DNA of 64,000 bases from Candidatus Binatia bacterium (GCA_036563615.1 DATCMB010000023.1:248001-312000), one strand, 5' to 3'. Positions 43,869 through 53,883 are shown, numbered from the stretch's first letter. Notes: a model not told the origin generated them from the letters alone. Numbers and translations: made by a program.

Positions 43869-44060
43869 ATGAAGGTCATCGTCGATTACGACCGCTGTGA
43901 GGCCAACGCCGTCTGCATGAAGATCTGTCCCGAGGTGTTCGAGGTGCGCGACGACGACAACCTCTACCTGCTGGTCGAGGAGCCCGACGAGAGCCTCCGT
44001 CCGAAGGTCGAGGAAGCGGTCCGGCGCTGCCCGCGCCAGGCGCTGTCGATCAGCGACTGA
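43869..44060 (+). CDS. Small ferredoxin, P450 redox partner
   Basis: 63 residues. Cluster ligands C10, C16 and C20 (C-x5-C-x3-CP) with the second canonical cysteine position occupied by Asn13, and a fourth cysteine in RRCPRQAL. Three-plus-one cysteines with a missing second residue are typical of P450-associated [3Fe-4S] (or ligand-variant [4Fe-4S]) ferredoxins. GAGGAAGG precedes the ATG. It should pass electrons to the neighbouring P450; the ferredoxin reductase is elsewhere. Confidence 0.92.
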   Translation: MKVIVDYDRCEANAVCMKICPEVFEVRDDDNLYLLVEEPDESLRPKVEEAVRRCPRQALSISD

Positions 44061-44087
44061 CGGAGCCGCTTGCCGCGCACGCGTCCT

Positions 44088-45239
44088 TCACGAGCCTTCG
44101 GTTTGCAGGAGGTTCGTGAAGAACGCGGTCGCGCGCTCGACCTGATCGAGCGCGACCCACTCGCGCGCGGTGTGCGCCTGCGCGATCGAGCCGGGGCCGA
44201 ACACCACGCCCGGTAGCCCCGCCTCGGCGAACAGCCCGGCGTCGGTGCTGAACGCGGCGGTCGTCGTCTCGGTCGGTAGCCCGAGCGACGCGAGCGCCGC
44301 CTGACACGCACGCACCGCGGGCGCGTCGTCGTCGGTCTCGAGCGCCGGCTTCTCGACCGCGCACGACGCGATCTCGACGTCCGCGACCCCGCGACGCTCG
44401 AGCGCGGATTCGATCTGCGTGCGTACGCGCTGCTCGTCCTCGCCGGGGAGCAGGCGGCGGTCGGTCACGAGCCACGCTTCCTGCGGCACGATGTTCGCCG
44501 CCTGACCGCCGCCGATCAGGCCGACCGACAGCGTCGCGCGCCCGAGGCGCGGATGCTCCATCTGGCCGATCTCCTCGCCGAGCGCTTCGAGCGCGAGCAC
44601 CGCGCGCGCGAGCGCGACGATCGCGTTTCTTCCCGCGCGCGGCTCGGAGCTGTGGCACGACACGCCGTGCGCGACCAGGCGGACGAGCGCGATGCCCTTG
44701 TGCGCGGTGACGATCTCGAGGTCGGTCGGCTCGGTCGCGATCACCCAGTCGGGCTTCTGCTTGCCGAGGCTCGCGAGCACGTCGCGCACGCCGACGCTCG
44801 CGCACTCCTCATCGGCCTCGCCAACGAGCACCACGTTGCGCCGCAGCTTGCCGCGCTCGAGCACGTGCTCGAGCGCCGCGACCGCCGCGGCCATGCCGCT
44901 CTTGGTGTCGCAGGATCCACGGCCGTAGAGACGCCCGTTCTCGATGCGCGGGTCGAACGGATCGATCTCCATGCCGTCGACCGGCACGGTGTCGAGGTGC
45001 GAGGCGATCATCACGGTCTCGCGCGCGCCGCGCGCCGTCGCGTGCGCGATCACGCTCGCGCGCTCGCCGGATCCCACCAGCTCCGCGTCGACCCGCATGC
45101 GGCGCAGCTGCTCGAGCACGTGGCTCGCGTAGCGCCGCTCGCCGACGAGCTCCGGCGGGATGTCGCTGCGGCGCATGGGATTCACCGACGGAATCGCGAC
45201 GTAGTCGCGCAGAAATCGGACGCTCGACGGGTAGGACAT
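44088..45239 (-). CDS. M20-family metallopeptidase/deacylase (ArgE/DapE-like)
   Basis: 383 residues from ATG 45239; the ATG at 45263 would overlap the divergent gene. Di-zinc ligands are seen in ASHLDTVPVD, GRGSCDTKSGMA and GEADEECAS, and the dimerisation-domain motif LIGGGQAANIVPQEAWLVTDRR is present. It hydrolyses an N-acyl or peptide amide bond; argE, dapE and carboxypeptidase G families cannot be separated by eye. Divergent from the CNNM gene with 14 bases between starts. Confidence 0.85.
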   Translation of the reverse strand: MSYPSSVRFLRDYVAIPSVNPMRRSDIPPELVGERRYASHVLEQLRRMRVDAELVGSGERASVIAHATARGARETVMIASHLDTVPVDGMEIDPFDPRIENGRLYGRGSCDTKSGMAAAVAALEHVLERGKLRRNVVLVGEADEECASVGVRDVLASLGKQKPDWVIATEPTDLEIVTAHKGIALVRLVAHGVSCHSSEPRAGRNAIVALARAVLALEALGEEIGQMEHPRLGRATLSVGLIGGGQAANIVPQEAWLVTDRRLLPGEDEQRVRTQIESALERRGVADVEIASCAVEKPALETDDDAPAVRACQAALASLGLPTETTTAAFSTDAGLFAEAGLPGVVFGPGSIAQAHTAREWVALDQVERATAFFTNLLQTEGS

Positions 45240-45253
45240 GACGACCTGGAGCC

Positions 45254-46612
45254 ATGCAACCATCGTCGAGCGCTCCAGTCCAGGCGCTTTCGCGTCTGGG
45301 GGGATTCTGTTACCGCTTGCCGTGGGTGGTTTGGCTCGGCGCGATCGCGCTTCTCGTCATTTTTGGCTCGGTGCTCGCCATGGCGGAGGCGTCCATCACC
45401 CGCATGACCAAGGTTCGGCTGGTCGCGCTGCGCGAGGAGGGGCGGCGGAACGTCGACGTCCTCGAGAAGATCGAGAGCGACGTGCCGCGCTATCTGAACG
45501 CCGTCTACCTTTCGGTGATGTGCGTGCAGAACGGCTCGGCGATTTTGGTCGCGATCTACGCCGAGCGTCAGTGGGGACAGTTCGGCGTCACCGTCGCGTC
45601 GGTGCTGTTCACCGTCGGCTACTTCGTCGCCGTCGAGGCGATGTCGAAGACCTTCGCGGTCCTGCACAGCGACCGCGTCGCGCTGGCGCTCGCGCCGGTG
45701 GTGTGGGTGCTCGGCCGCATCCTGCACTGGCCGACGCGCGCGCTGATCGGTCTCGCCAACGTGCTCCTGCCCGGACGCGGGCTCGAGCAGGGACCGTTCG
45801 TCTCCGAGCAGGCGATCCGCTGGATGGCGCAGCTCGGGCACGAGCAGGGCAGCATCGCCGAGCAGGAGAAGGAGCTCATCCACTCGGTCTTCCACTTCGC
45901 CGAGACGGTCGTCCGCGAGGTGATGAAGCCGCGCCCCGACATCATCGCGATCGAGGTGAACCAGCCGCTGCGCGCCGCGCAGGAGCTGATGATCAAGCAC
46001 GGTCGCTCGCGCGTGCCGGTCTACCGCGGCGACCTCGACCACATCGAAGGTATGCTTTACGCGCGCGACCTGCTGCGTGCGCTGCACGAAGGCGCTTCCG
46101 ACAAGAGCGTCGCCTCGCTCGCGCGCCCGGTCGTGTTCGTCCCCGAGTCGAAGCGCGTCGGTGAGCTGCTCACCGAGATGCAAATCCGAAAATTCCAGAT
46201 CGCGCTGGTGACGGACGAGTACGGCTCGGTGTCCGGGCTCGTGACGATGGAGGACCTGCTCGAGGAGCTGGTCGGCGACATCTCCGACGAGCACGACCGC
46301 GAGGAGCCGCGCATCGAGCTGGTCGACGAGTCGACCTTCCGCGTGAACGGCCGCGTCTCGATCGACGACGTCAACGAGGCGCTCGGCGTCGAGCTGCCGC
46401 AGGACGAGTGGGACACGGTCGCGGGTCTCATGCTCGGGCTGCTCGGCCACATCCCGACGCAGGGTCAGGAGGTGCGCTTCGACCACCTCAAGCTGAAGGC
46501 CGAGAACGTGGTCGGGCGGCGCATCAAGTCGGTGCTGATCACGCGCGAGCCGCCCGAAGAGCAGGCCGGCGAGGGCGAGCGCGAGCCCGACGCGAAGGCC
46601 GACAAGGCGTGA
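45254..46612 (+). CDS. CNNM/CorC-type transporter-like protein (DUF21, CBS pair, CorC domain)
   Basis: 452 residues. DUF21 membrane domain (about 20-190; AEASITRMTKVRLVALREEG, NGSAILVAIY, VEAMSKTFAVLHSDR), CBS pair (about 210-340; MKPRPDIIAIEVNQP, LVTDEYGSVSGLVTMEDLLEELVGDI) and a CorC/HlyC C-terminal domain (about 350-435). The family exports magnesium or sodium-coupled cations with adenine-nucleotide sensing by CBS. Its stop overlaps the start of nadE by four bases. Confidence 0.88.
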   Translation: MQPSSSAPVQALSRLGGFCYRLPWVVWLGAIALLVIFGSVLAMAEASITRMTKVRLVALREEGRRNVDVLEKIESDVPRYLNAVYLSVMCVQNGSAILVAIYAERQWGQFGVTVASVLFTVGYFVAVEAMSKTFAVLHSDRVALALAPVVWVLGRILHWPTRALIGLANVLLPGRGLEQGPFVSEQAIRWMAQLGHEQGSIAEQEKELIHSVFHFAETVVREVMKPRPDIIAIEVNQPLRAAQELMIKHGRSRVPVYRGDLDHIEGMLYARDLLRALHEGASDKSVASLARPVVFVPESKRVGELLTEMQIRKFQIALVTDEYGSVSGLVTMEDLLEELVGDISDEHDREEPRIELVDESTFRVNGRVSIDDVNEALGVELPQDEWDTVAGLMLGLLGHIPTQGQEVRFDHLKLKAENVVGRRIKSVLITREPPEEQAGEGEREPDAKADKA

Positions 46613-48747
46613 GGCGGCCGGTGCGCGGGGCTCGAGGAGCATCCCGAGGAACGTCCTCGGATGCGGCGCGAAGCGAGAGCTCCCCGTTTCTCGACGTCCG
46701 CAAGCACGGCTTCGCGCGCGTCGCCGTCTGCGTGCCGCGCGTGCGCGTCGCGGATCCCGCCTTCAACGCCGACGCACACCTCGCCGAGCTCGAGAAGGTC
46801 TACGACGCGGGCGCGCACTATGCGCTGTTCCCGGAGCTCGGTCTCTCCGGCTACACCTGCGGCGACCTGTTCTTCCAGGAGACGCTCCTGCGCGAGGTGC
46901 GCGACGCGCTCGCGCGTATGCTTGACGCGTCGGCAGACTGGAACGTCGCGGCGTCCGTCGGCCTGCCGCTCGTCGTCGACGACCTGGTGTTCAACTGCGC
47001 GGTGACCTTCCGCCGCGGCCGCGTGCTCGCCGTGGTGCCGAAGTCGTACCCGCCGAACTATCGCGAGTTCTACGAGGGACGCTGGTTCCACGCCGCGGCC
47101 GAGGCGCGCTCGCGCGAGGTCGAGCTGCTCGGGCAGACCGTGCCGTTCGGCACCGACGTGCTGGTCCGGCTGCCCGATCTCCCGCACTTCGTCCTGCACA
47201 CCGACGTCTGCGAGGACCTCTGGGTGCCGGTGCCGCCGAGCACGCTCGCCGCACTCGCCGGCGCGACCGTGCTCGCGAACCTCTCGGCGTCGAACATCAC
47301 CGTCGGCAAGTGGGAGTTCCGCCGCGAGCTGGTGACGTCGTCGGCGGCGCGGAACATCGCGGTGCAGATGTACAGCGCGGCGGGCTTCGGCGAGTCGACC
47401 GCCGACCTCGCTTGGGACGGCCACGGGCTGATCGCCGAGCGCGGCGTGCTGATCGGCGAGACCGAGCGCTTCAGGACCGATGGCGGCTCGGTGGTGGTCG
47501 ACGTCGACCTCGAGGCGGTCGTGCAGGACCGCATGCGCCAGACCTCGTTCGGCCAGAACCGTCGCGCGCTCGGCGGCGAGTTCCGCTGCGTCGAGAGCGA
47601 AGCTGCGCGCGAGGCGCGCGACGTGCGCGTCTTCGAGACGCTGAACCGCGCGGTCGATCCGCACCCGTTCGTGCCGTCCGATCCGGCGCGTCGCGATCAC
47701 CGCTGCCGCGAGGTGTTTCTCATCCAGGCGACGTCGCTCGCGCGTCGTCTCGAGTCGCTGCCCGAGCACGCGCGCCGCGTGACGGTCGGCGTCTCGGGCG
47801 GTCAGGACTCGACGCACGCGCTGCTCGTCGCGGCGCACGCGCTCGACCTGCTCGGGCTCGAGCGCTCGCGCATCACCGGCGTCACCATGCCGGGCTTCGG
47901 CACCACCGAGCGCACGCGACGCAACGCGCACCGCCTGATCGAAGCGCTCGGCGCGACGCACCGCGAGATCCCGATCGTCGACCTGAGCGAGTCGGTGTTC
48001 GCCGCGATCGGACACCCGCCGGAGCAGGAGAACGTCACCTTCGAGAACGTCCAGGCGTGGCTGCGCAAGCTCCTGCTCTTCGCCTCGACGTCGCAGACCG
48101 GCGGCATCGACCTCGGCACCGGCGACCTGTCGGAGATCGCGCTCGGCTTCGCGACCTACGGCGGCGACCACATGTCGCACTACGCGGTGAACTCCGGCGT
48201 GCCGAAGACGCTGATCACCTTCCTGATCCGCTGGGCGTCGGAGGTCGTGTTCCGCGACGAGCCCGGCGTGCAGGAGGTGCTGCAGGACGTGATCGCGACG
48301 CCGATCAGCCCGGAGCTGCTGCGTCCGTCACCGACCGGCGAGATCAAGCAGCGCACGGAGGACATCGTCGGGCCGTACGAGCTGCACGACTTCTTCCTCT
48401 ATCACCTGCTGCGCTTCGGCTCCGGGCCGCGGCGCATCGCGCGCCTCGCGCACCACGCGTTCGCGGGACGCTACGAGCTCGCCGAGATTCGCCGCTGGCT
48501 GATCGTCTTCGTGCAGCGCTTCTTCGCGAGCCAATTCAAGCGCGACTGCATGCCCGACGGGCCGAAGGTCGGCTCCGGTGGCGCGCTCTCTCCGCGCGGC
48601 GACTGGCGCATGCCGCCCGACGCGTCGCCCGACGCCTGGCTCGCGGAGGCGCGCTCGCTGCCCGAACGCGTCGTCGCGGCGCGCGGCGCGGTGCCGCGCG
48701 TCCAGGCTCGCGCGGCGGCGGCTCGGCGGCGAGCCGCGCGGTCGTGA
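46609..48747 (+). CDS. nadE: Glutamine-dependent NAD+ synthetase
   Basis: 712 residues from GTG 46609 (GTGA overlap with the upstream stop). The glutaminase (nitrilase) domain spans about 30-330 with the triad Glu76 (FPELGLSG), Lys145 (PKSYPPNYREFYEGRWF) and Cys201 (DVCEDLW). The synthetase domain (about 350-690) has the ATP-pyrophosphatase loop SGGQDS at 396-401 and GTGDLSEIALGFATYGGD. Length and layout fit the long, eukaryote/mycobacterium-like NadE. It makes NAD from deamido-NAD with glutamine as nitrogen donor. Confidence 0.95.
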   Translation: MRRPVRGARGASRGTSSDAARSESSPFLDVRKHGFARVAVCVPRVRVADPAFNADAHLAELEKVYDAGAHYALFPELGLSGYTCGDLFFQETLLREVRDALARMLDASADWNVAASVGLPLVVDDLVFNCAVTFRRGRVLAVVPKSYPPNYREFYEGRWFHAAAEARSREVELLGQTVPFGTDVLVRLPDLPHFVLHTDVCEDLWVPVPPSTLAALAGATVLANLSASNITVGKWEFRRELVTSSAARNIAVQMYSAAGFGESTADLAWDGHGLIAERGVLIGETERFRTDGGSVVVDVDLEAVVQDRMRQTSFGQNRRALGGEFRCVESEAAREARDVRVFETLNRAVDPHPFVPSDPARRDHRCREVFLIQATSLARRLESLPEHARRVTVGVSGGQDSTHALLVAAHALDLLGLERSRITGVTMPGFGTTERTRRNAHRLIEALGATHREIPIVDLSESVFAAIGHPPEQENVTFENVQAWLRKLLLFASTSQTGGIDLGTGDLSEIALGFATYGGDHMSHYAVNSGVPKTLITFLIRWASEVVFRDEPGVQEVLQDVIATPISPELLRPSPTGEIKQRTEDIVGPYELHDFFLYHLLRFGSGPRRIARLAHHAFAGRYELAEIRRWLIVFVQRFFASQFKRDCMPDGPKVGSGGALSPRGDWRMPPDASPDAWLAEARSLPERVVAARGAVPRVQARAAAARRRAARS

Positions 48748-48804
48748 GCTGAAGCTCGGCGCGCGGCGCTGCGGAATGGCCACCGCGTTGCGCGTCGTGC
48801 GCCG

Positions 48805-48978
48805 TCAGGCGGGCAGCTCGCGCTCCAGCAGCTCGAGCGCGCGCTCGGCCTCCGCGGCGCGCATGCGTCGCTTGGTCGTCGCGTAGGCGTCGCGCGACAG
48901 CGCGGCGAGCGCGCTCTTGCCGTCGTCGAGCGTGATGCACGCGACGCGGTCGCGGATCTCGTAGCGCATGCGCTCCAT
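48805..48978 (-). pseudogene. 57-codon remnant of an enoyl-CoA hydratase gene (internal deletion)
   Basis: An open frame of 57 codons with AAAGGAG before its ATG. The first half, MRYEIRDRVACITLDDGKS, looks like the N-terminus of a crotonase, where ITLDDGK is normally followed by NALS. The second half, ALSRDAYATTKRRMRAAEAERALELL, looks like the C-terminal helix of the same family. An in-frame loss of about 200 central codons explains both. It lacks all catalytic parts. It could still be expressed; it sits just upstream of nothing on its strand and 12 bases after the PhoX stop. Confidence 0.6.
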
Positions 48979-48990
48979 GCGGAGCTCCTT

Positions 48991-50427
48991 TCAAGCCGCG
49001 GCGCGCGGCCACGGACCCGTGATCGCGAGCGTGATACCGGGCTCGTAGATGTTGACGAACAGCGTCGAGCCGTCGGGCGAGAAGGTCGCGCCGGCGAGCT
49101 CCGACGAGTTCAGCGCGTTGCGCGCGAAGGGATGCAGCTCGCCGTTCGCGTCGACGACGCGCAGCAGCTGCTCACCGCTCCCGTCCTCGCAGACGATCAG
49201 CTCGCCCCACGGCGCGACCGTCAAGTTGTCGCCCATGTCGAGCTTCTCGACGTCGTTCGGCTCGACGAAGAGCTCGAGCGTGCCGGGCTCGTCCTTCTCG
49301 CGCGGCGTCCCTTCGTACGGGCTCGGGACGTAGCGGAAGATCTGTCCGCGGCGCGCCTCGCCGCCGTTGGTGCACGCGAAGTAGATGCCGTCGGCGCCGC
49401 GCCACATCCCCTCACCGCGCGCAAAGCGCGTCGCGCCGAGCGCGGCGCCGCGCTTGCGCAGATCGTCGTGCGGCGACTCGACGTCGTCGAGGTCGACCCA
49501 CTCCGCGTCGATGAGCTCGCCGATCGCCAGCTCGCTCGCGCTCCAGTTGCGCACGTCGATGCCGCTCTTGCACTCGCAGGTCTTGAACGCCTGCAGCTTG
49601 CCGCCGGCGGTGAGCCGCGTCCGGTCGTTGGGCACGAAGCGGTAGAACAGGCCGTCGGGCAGATCCTCGGTCTGGTAGACGCAGCCCGACGCCGGATCGA
49701 AGGCGACCGCCTCGCGGAAGAAGCGTCCCATCGCCTCGAGCGGCACGGGCTGGATGAGCTGCGGCGTCGCGGTCGGCGGGACCTCGAAGGCGAAGCCGTG
49801 CGGACGCGCGTAGTTTCCGTCGGGCGTGACGACGCTCTCCTCGCAGGTGATCCACGTGCCCCACGGCGTCGGGCCGCCGGCGCAGTTGCGCACCGTGCCG
49901 GCGAGGCTCAGCCACTGCGCGACGAGCTCGCCCTTGCGCGTGTCCCAGACGAAGGTCGTCGTGCCGCCCATCGCGGGCACGCCTGCCGCGCCGGGGTCGT
50001 AGACGCTCTTCAGATCGACCTTGTCGAGGAGCGCGTTGCGCGCGCCGTACGGGCCGAGGCTCGCTTGCTCGATCACCAGCTCGTGGTTGCGCACGACGAT
50101 CGTCGTGCCGTTCGGGCCGGGGAACGCGCCCATGCCGTCGGCCGCGCCCGGCACGCGCAGCCCGTCGGCCATCGTGTCGCCGGTGCGCGAGACGACGCGA
50201 TAGGAGAAGCCCGCCGGCAGGTCGAGGATCCCGTTCGGATCGCGCTGCAGCGCACCCGGACGCAGGCGGCCTGCGACCGCGTCGGCGCCGCGCGCCGTGC
50301 TGCGCCGGAGCGTCGCGAACGCGAGCGTCACGGCGAGCCCGCCGCGGAGCAGCGAGCGACGGCTCAGCGCGCGATCGAGGAGCTGCGAGGCTTGCGGGAC
50401 AGGGGCCACGACGACGTCTCGTAACAT
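48991..50427 (-). CDS. PhoX-family alkaline phosphatase-like protein (DUF839), Tat-exported
   Basis: 478 residues from ATG 50427. Twin-arginine signal LSRRSLLRGGLAVTLAFATL near residues 20-40. Beta-propeller PhoX fold with VVRNHELVIE, NCAGGPTPWGTWITCEE, GRFFREAVAFDPASGCVYQTED and GDNLTVAPWGELIVCED. PhoX enzymes use Fe and Ca in a propeller core; NHE, TCEE and QTED supply typical ligands. Tat export fits folding with metals in the cytoplasm. Divergent from the cyclase gene with 97 bases between. No Pho box was identified. Confidence 0.85.
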   Translation of the reverse strand: MLRDVVVAPVPQASQLLDRALSRRSLLRGGLAVTLAFATLRRSTARGADAVAGRLRPGALQRDPNGILDLPAGFSYRVVSRTGDTMADGLRVPGAADGMGAFPGPNGTTIVVRNHELVIEQASLGPYGARNALLDKVDLKSVYDPGAAGVPAMGGTTTFVWDTRKGELVAQWLSLAGTVRNCAGGPTPWGTWITCEESVVTPDGNYARPHGFAFEVPPTATPQLIQPVPLEAMGRFFREAVAFDPASGCVYQTEDLPDGLFYRFVPNDRTRLTAGGKLQAFKTCECKSGIDVRNWSASELAIGELIDAEWVDLDDVESPHDDLRKRGAALGATRFARGEGMWRGADGIYFACTNGGEARRGQIFRYVPSPYEGTPREKDEPGTLELFVEPNDVEKLDMGDNLTVAPWGELIVCEDGSGEQLLRVVDANGELHPFARNALNSSELAGATFSPDGSTLFVNIYEPGITLAITGPWPRAAA

Positions 50428-50524
50428 CCGCCGCACGACGTAGACAGAAGCGGGCCGATCGGGCAGGACGGACTCATTCCGGCGCTGCGTCCGCATCCCC
50501 CGCCGTCGCGCCGCGATTCTCGAG

Positions 50525-53500
50525 ATGTCCGAAAGCGCGCCCAGCGAGCCGCGAGTCTGCGACGCCTGCGGGACGTCGCTGCGTCCGAGCGCGCGCTTCT
50601 GCGACGCCTGCGGGCACCGCCTCGGCGAGCCGCACGTCGCACAGCCGGGCGCCGTCTCGAGCTACACGCCGCGGCACCTCGCCGAGGACGTGCTGAGCCG
50701 CCGCTCCGCGCAGCAGGGCGAGCGCAAGCTCGTCACCGTGCTGTTCGCCGACGTCAAGAGCTCGATGGAGCTCGCCGAGCAGGTCGACGCCGAGCGTTGG
50801 CACCGGATCCTCGAGCGTTTCTTTCTCTTGATGACGGACGGCGTGCACCGCTTCGAGGGCACCGTCAATCAATACACGGGCGACGGCATCATGGCGCTGT
50901 TCGGTGCCCCGGTCGCGCACGAGGACCACGCGCAGCGCGCCTGTCACGCGGCTCTGCACCTGCGCGACGAGCTGCGCCGCTACGCCGACGAGCTGCGCCG
51001 CGAGGGCATCGCGTTCTCGGTGCGCATGGGGCTCAACTCGGGCGAGGTCGTCGTGGGCCGCATCGGCGACGACATGCGCATGGACTACACCGCGCAGGGG
51101 CCGGTGGTCGGCATCGCGGCGCGCATGGAGCAGCTCGCCGAGCCCGGTCGCGTCTACCTCGCCGAGGCGACGGCGCGTCTCGTCGACGGCTGGTTCGAGC
51201 TGCGCGACCTCGGCGAGTCGCGCGTCAAGGGCGTGCCGCGCCCGGTGCACGTCTACGAGCTGCGCGGCGTCGGCAACGCGCGCACGCGCTTCGACGTGTC
51301 GCGCACACGCGGGCTGTCGCGCTTCGTCGGACGCGAGCGCGAGATGGCGGCGCTGCAAGCGGCGCTCGAGGAGGCGCTCGCCGGTCGCGGACGGGCGCTC
51401 GCGCTCGTCGCCGAGGCGGGCGTCGGCAAGAGCCGGCTCTGCTACGAGTTCCTCGCCGGCTGCCGCGCGCGCGGCATCACGGTCGCGCAGTCGTACTGCG
51501 CGGCGCACGCGCGACGCGTTCCGTTCTTCTCGCTGCTCGGCTTGCTGCGGAGCCTCTTCGAGATCGGCGAGCACGAGGAGCCGCGCCGCGCCCGCGAGCG
51601 CGTCGCGGGACGCCTGCTGCTGCTCGACCGCTCCTTCGAGGACGATCTGCCGCTGCTGTTCGACTTCCTCGGCGTGCAGGATGCGGAGTTCCTCGGCGCG
51701 CGGGACGCGGAGCAGACCGTGCCGCGGATCGATCCGGAGGCGCGCCAGCGTCGCATCGCCGCGCTGCTCGGGCGTCTGCTCCGCGCGTGGACGGCGCGTG
51801 CGCCGCTCGTGCTGGTCGTCGAGGACCTGCACTGGATGGACCCCGCGAGCGCGGCGCTCGGCGAGCAGGTGCTCGGTGTCGTGCCCGAGCTGCCGATCCT
51901 GCACCTCGTCACCTACCGTCCCGAGGGCCGCACGCTCGCGCCGCGGCTAGCCGCGTATCGCGAGCTCGTCGTCGAGCCGCTCTCGCCGGAAGCCGGTCGC
52001 GAGCTCGCCACGGCCCTGCTCGGACGCGACCCGAGCGTCGCCCGCCTCCCGGAGCTCATCCAGGAGCGCACGGCAGGCCATCCGTTCTTCATCGAGGAGC
52101 TCGTCGAGTCGCTGCGCGAGTCGGGGACGCTGGTCGGTGAGCGCGGCGCGCTGCGCCTCGCGCGTCCGGTCGACGCGGTGGTGATGCCGGAGAGCGCGCA
52201 GGCGCTGCTCTCGGCGCGCATCGACCGGCTCGCCGAGGACGGCAAGGCCGTGCTGCAGGCGGCGGCAGTGGTCGGCCGGACGTTCTCGCCGACGGTGCTC
52301 GCGGCCGTGCTCGAGCGTTCGGAAGACGAGCTGCGCCGTGTGCTCGACGAGCTCGTCGACGCGGACTTCCTGCAGCGTGAGGGCACGGACGGCGCGTGCA
52401 CGTATGCCTTCCGCCATCCGCTCACCCAGGAAGCGGCCTATCGCTCACAGCTCGGCGAGGTGCGCGCGCGCAGCCACGCCGCGGTCGCCGCCGCGCTCGA
52501 GAAGCTGCACGGCGAGCGCGTGCACGAGCACGCGGCGCTGCTCGCGTCGCACTACGAGGCGGCGGGTCAGCGGCTCGACGCCGCGCGCTGGCACGAGCGT
52601 GCGGCGCGCTGGGCCGGGCTGCACGACCGCACCGAGGCGCTGCGCCACTGGCGCTCGGTGCGCTCGTTGATCGCCGACGAGCCGCCGGCGAACGACACGC
52701 GCGCGCTCGCGCTCGCCGCGTGCCTCGGGCTGCTGCACCACGGAGCGTTCTTCGGCGAGTCCGAGAGCGAACTCGCGGCGACCTTCGCCGAGGGCAGCGA
52801 GCTCGCCGAGCGCACCGGCAACCGCGAGGCGGCAGTGCTGATCCGCCTCGGCTTCGCGGTCGCGCGCCACCTCGCCGGAGCGTCGCGCGAGGCGCTCGAG
52901 CAGCTCGGTGAGGCGATGCGTCGTGCCGAGTCGGCAGGGCGCGAGGACTTGCTCTACTTGACGTCGTGCGTGCGGGTCGAGACGCTGCTGACGGTCGGCG
53001 CCGTCGATGACGCCCTCGCCGCGAGCGCGCGCGCGCTCGCCATCGCGGCGGGCGACTTCGACCTCGGCGCGCACCGCGCGGGCTTCAGCCCGCTCGCCGC
53101 GCTGACGGCGCTGCGCGGGCTCCTGCTCGCGTTCGCGGGCGACGTCGCGGCCGGCCGGCGCGAGCTCGAGACCGCCATGGACGTCGCGCGAAGGCGCAAC
53201 GACCTCGAGGTGGTCGCGACGGGCTGCCACGATCTCGTCGTGCTCGGCGAGCTCTCGGGCGACACCGAACAGGCTCTCGAGTGGGGACGCTGCGCGGTCG
53301 AGATCGCGGAGCGCTCGGGGAGCCCCGTGCTGCTCGCGAGCGCGTGGGCCGCGCTCGGTCAGGCGCAGCGTCTGCGCGGGATGTGGAGCCTGGCGATCGA
53401 CAGCACGAAGCGCGCGCTCGCGCTGGTGCAGGAGCGGCGCACGGCGCTCAACGCCGAGCCGTTCTACCTCGTCGAGCTCGCGCAGGCGTACCTCGGCCGC

Positions 53501-53851
53501 GACGACCTGCTCGGTGCGCACACCAGCGTCGAGCGCGCGGTCGCGACCGCGCGCCAGCGCGGCCACCAGCTGCAGCTTCTCTACGCTCTGCTCGCGCGCG
53601 CGCGCACGCAGCTCGCGACCGAGGGCGGTGCGGCGCGCGACGAGACCGAGGCGATCCTCGGCGAGTGCGACGAGCTGGTGCAGCGCACCGGGGCGCGAGC
53701 GCTCGCGCCCCGGGTCCACGCCGTGCGCGCGCGGCTCCTGCACCTCGCCGGCGACGAGAGCGGGGCGCGAAAGGAGCTCGACTGCGCGCGTGCGCTGTAC
53801 GACAAGATCGGGGCGAGCTGGCACGGGAGCGAGCTCGCGTGGCAGACGTGA
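50525..53851 (+). CDS. Class III adenylate/guanylate cyclase with Zn ribbon, AAA ATPase and TPR
   Basis: 1108 residues. Zinc ribbon (CDACG at 12 and CDACG near 27), class III cyclase domain (about 65-230) with metal aspartates Asp76 (FADVKSS) and Asp120 (GDGIMALFG), then an AAA-type ATPase (about 265-560) with Walker A GVGKS at 299-303 and Walker B VVEDLHWMDP. A long TPR-like helical region follows (about 570-1105). The order is that of a family common in Myxococcota and actinobacteria, in which the ATPase/TPR part may sense a signal and gate cyclic-nucleotide synthesis. The product is not certain. No catalytic residue appears lost. Confidence 0.9.
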   Translation: MSESAPSEPRVCDACGTSLRPSARFCDACGHRLGEPHVAQPGAVSSYTPRHLAEDVLSRRSAQQGERKLVTVLFADVKSSMELAEQVDAERWHRILERFFLLMTDGVHRFEGTVNQYTGDGIMALFGAPVAHEDHAQRACHAALHLRDELRRYADELRREGIAFSVRMGLNSGEVVVGRIGDDMRMDYTAQGPVVGIAARMEQLAEPGRVYLAEATARLVDGWFELRDLGESRVKGVPRPVHVYELRGVGNARTRFDVSRTRGLSRFVGREREMAALQAALEEALAGRGRALALVAEAGVGKSRLCYEFLAGCRARGITVAQSYCAAHARRVPFFSLLGLLRSLFEIGEHEEPRRARERVAGRLLLLDRSFEDDLPLLFDFLGVQDAEFLGARDAEQTVPRIDPEARQRRIAALLGRLLRAWTARAPLVLVVEDLHWMDPASAALGEQVLGVVPELPILHLVTYRPEGRTLAPRLAAYRELVVEPLSPEAGRELATALLGRDPSVARLPELIQERTAGHPFFIEELVESLRESGTLVGERGALRLARPVDAVVMPESAQALLSARIDRLAEDGKAVLQAAAVVGRTFSPTVLAAVLERSEDELRRVLDELVDADFLQREGTDGACTYAFRHPLTQEAAYRSQLGEVRARSHAAVAAALEKLHGERVHEHAALLASHYEAAGQRLDAARWHERAARWAGLHDRTEALRHWRSVRSLIADEPPANDTRALALAACLGLLHHGAFFGESESELAATFAEGSELAERTGNREAAVLIRLGFAVARHLAGASREALEQLGEAMRRAESAGREDLLYLTSCVRVETLLTVGAVDDALAASARALAIAAGDFDLGAHRAGFSPLAALTALRGLLLAFAGDVAAGRRELETAMDVARRRNDLEVVATGCHDLVVLGELSGDTEQALEWGRCAVEIAERSGSPVLLASAWAALGQAQRLRGMWSLAIDSTKRALALVQERRTALNAEPFYLVELAQAYLGRDDLLGAHTSVERAVATARQRGHQLQLLYALLARARTQLATEGGAARDETEAILGECDELVQRTGARALAPRVHAVRARLLHLAGDESGARKELDCARALYDKIGASWHGSELAWQT

Positions 53852-53883
53852 GCGACGAGGCAGGAGCGATTCGAGGAGGCGCC

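Noticed and set aside
50525-53851. LuxR/MalT-type regulator (because of AAA plus TPR architecture)
   Set aside because: There is no C-terminal HTH, and the N-terminal class III cyclase residues are intact.
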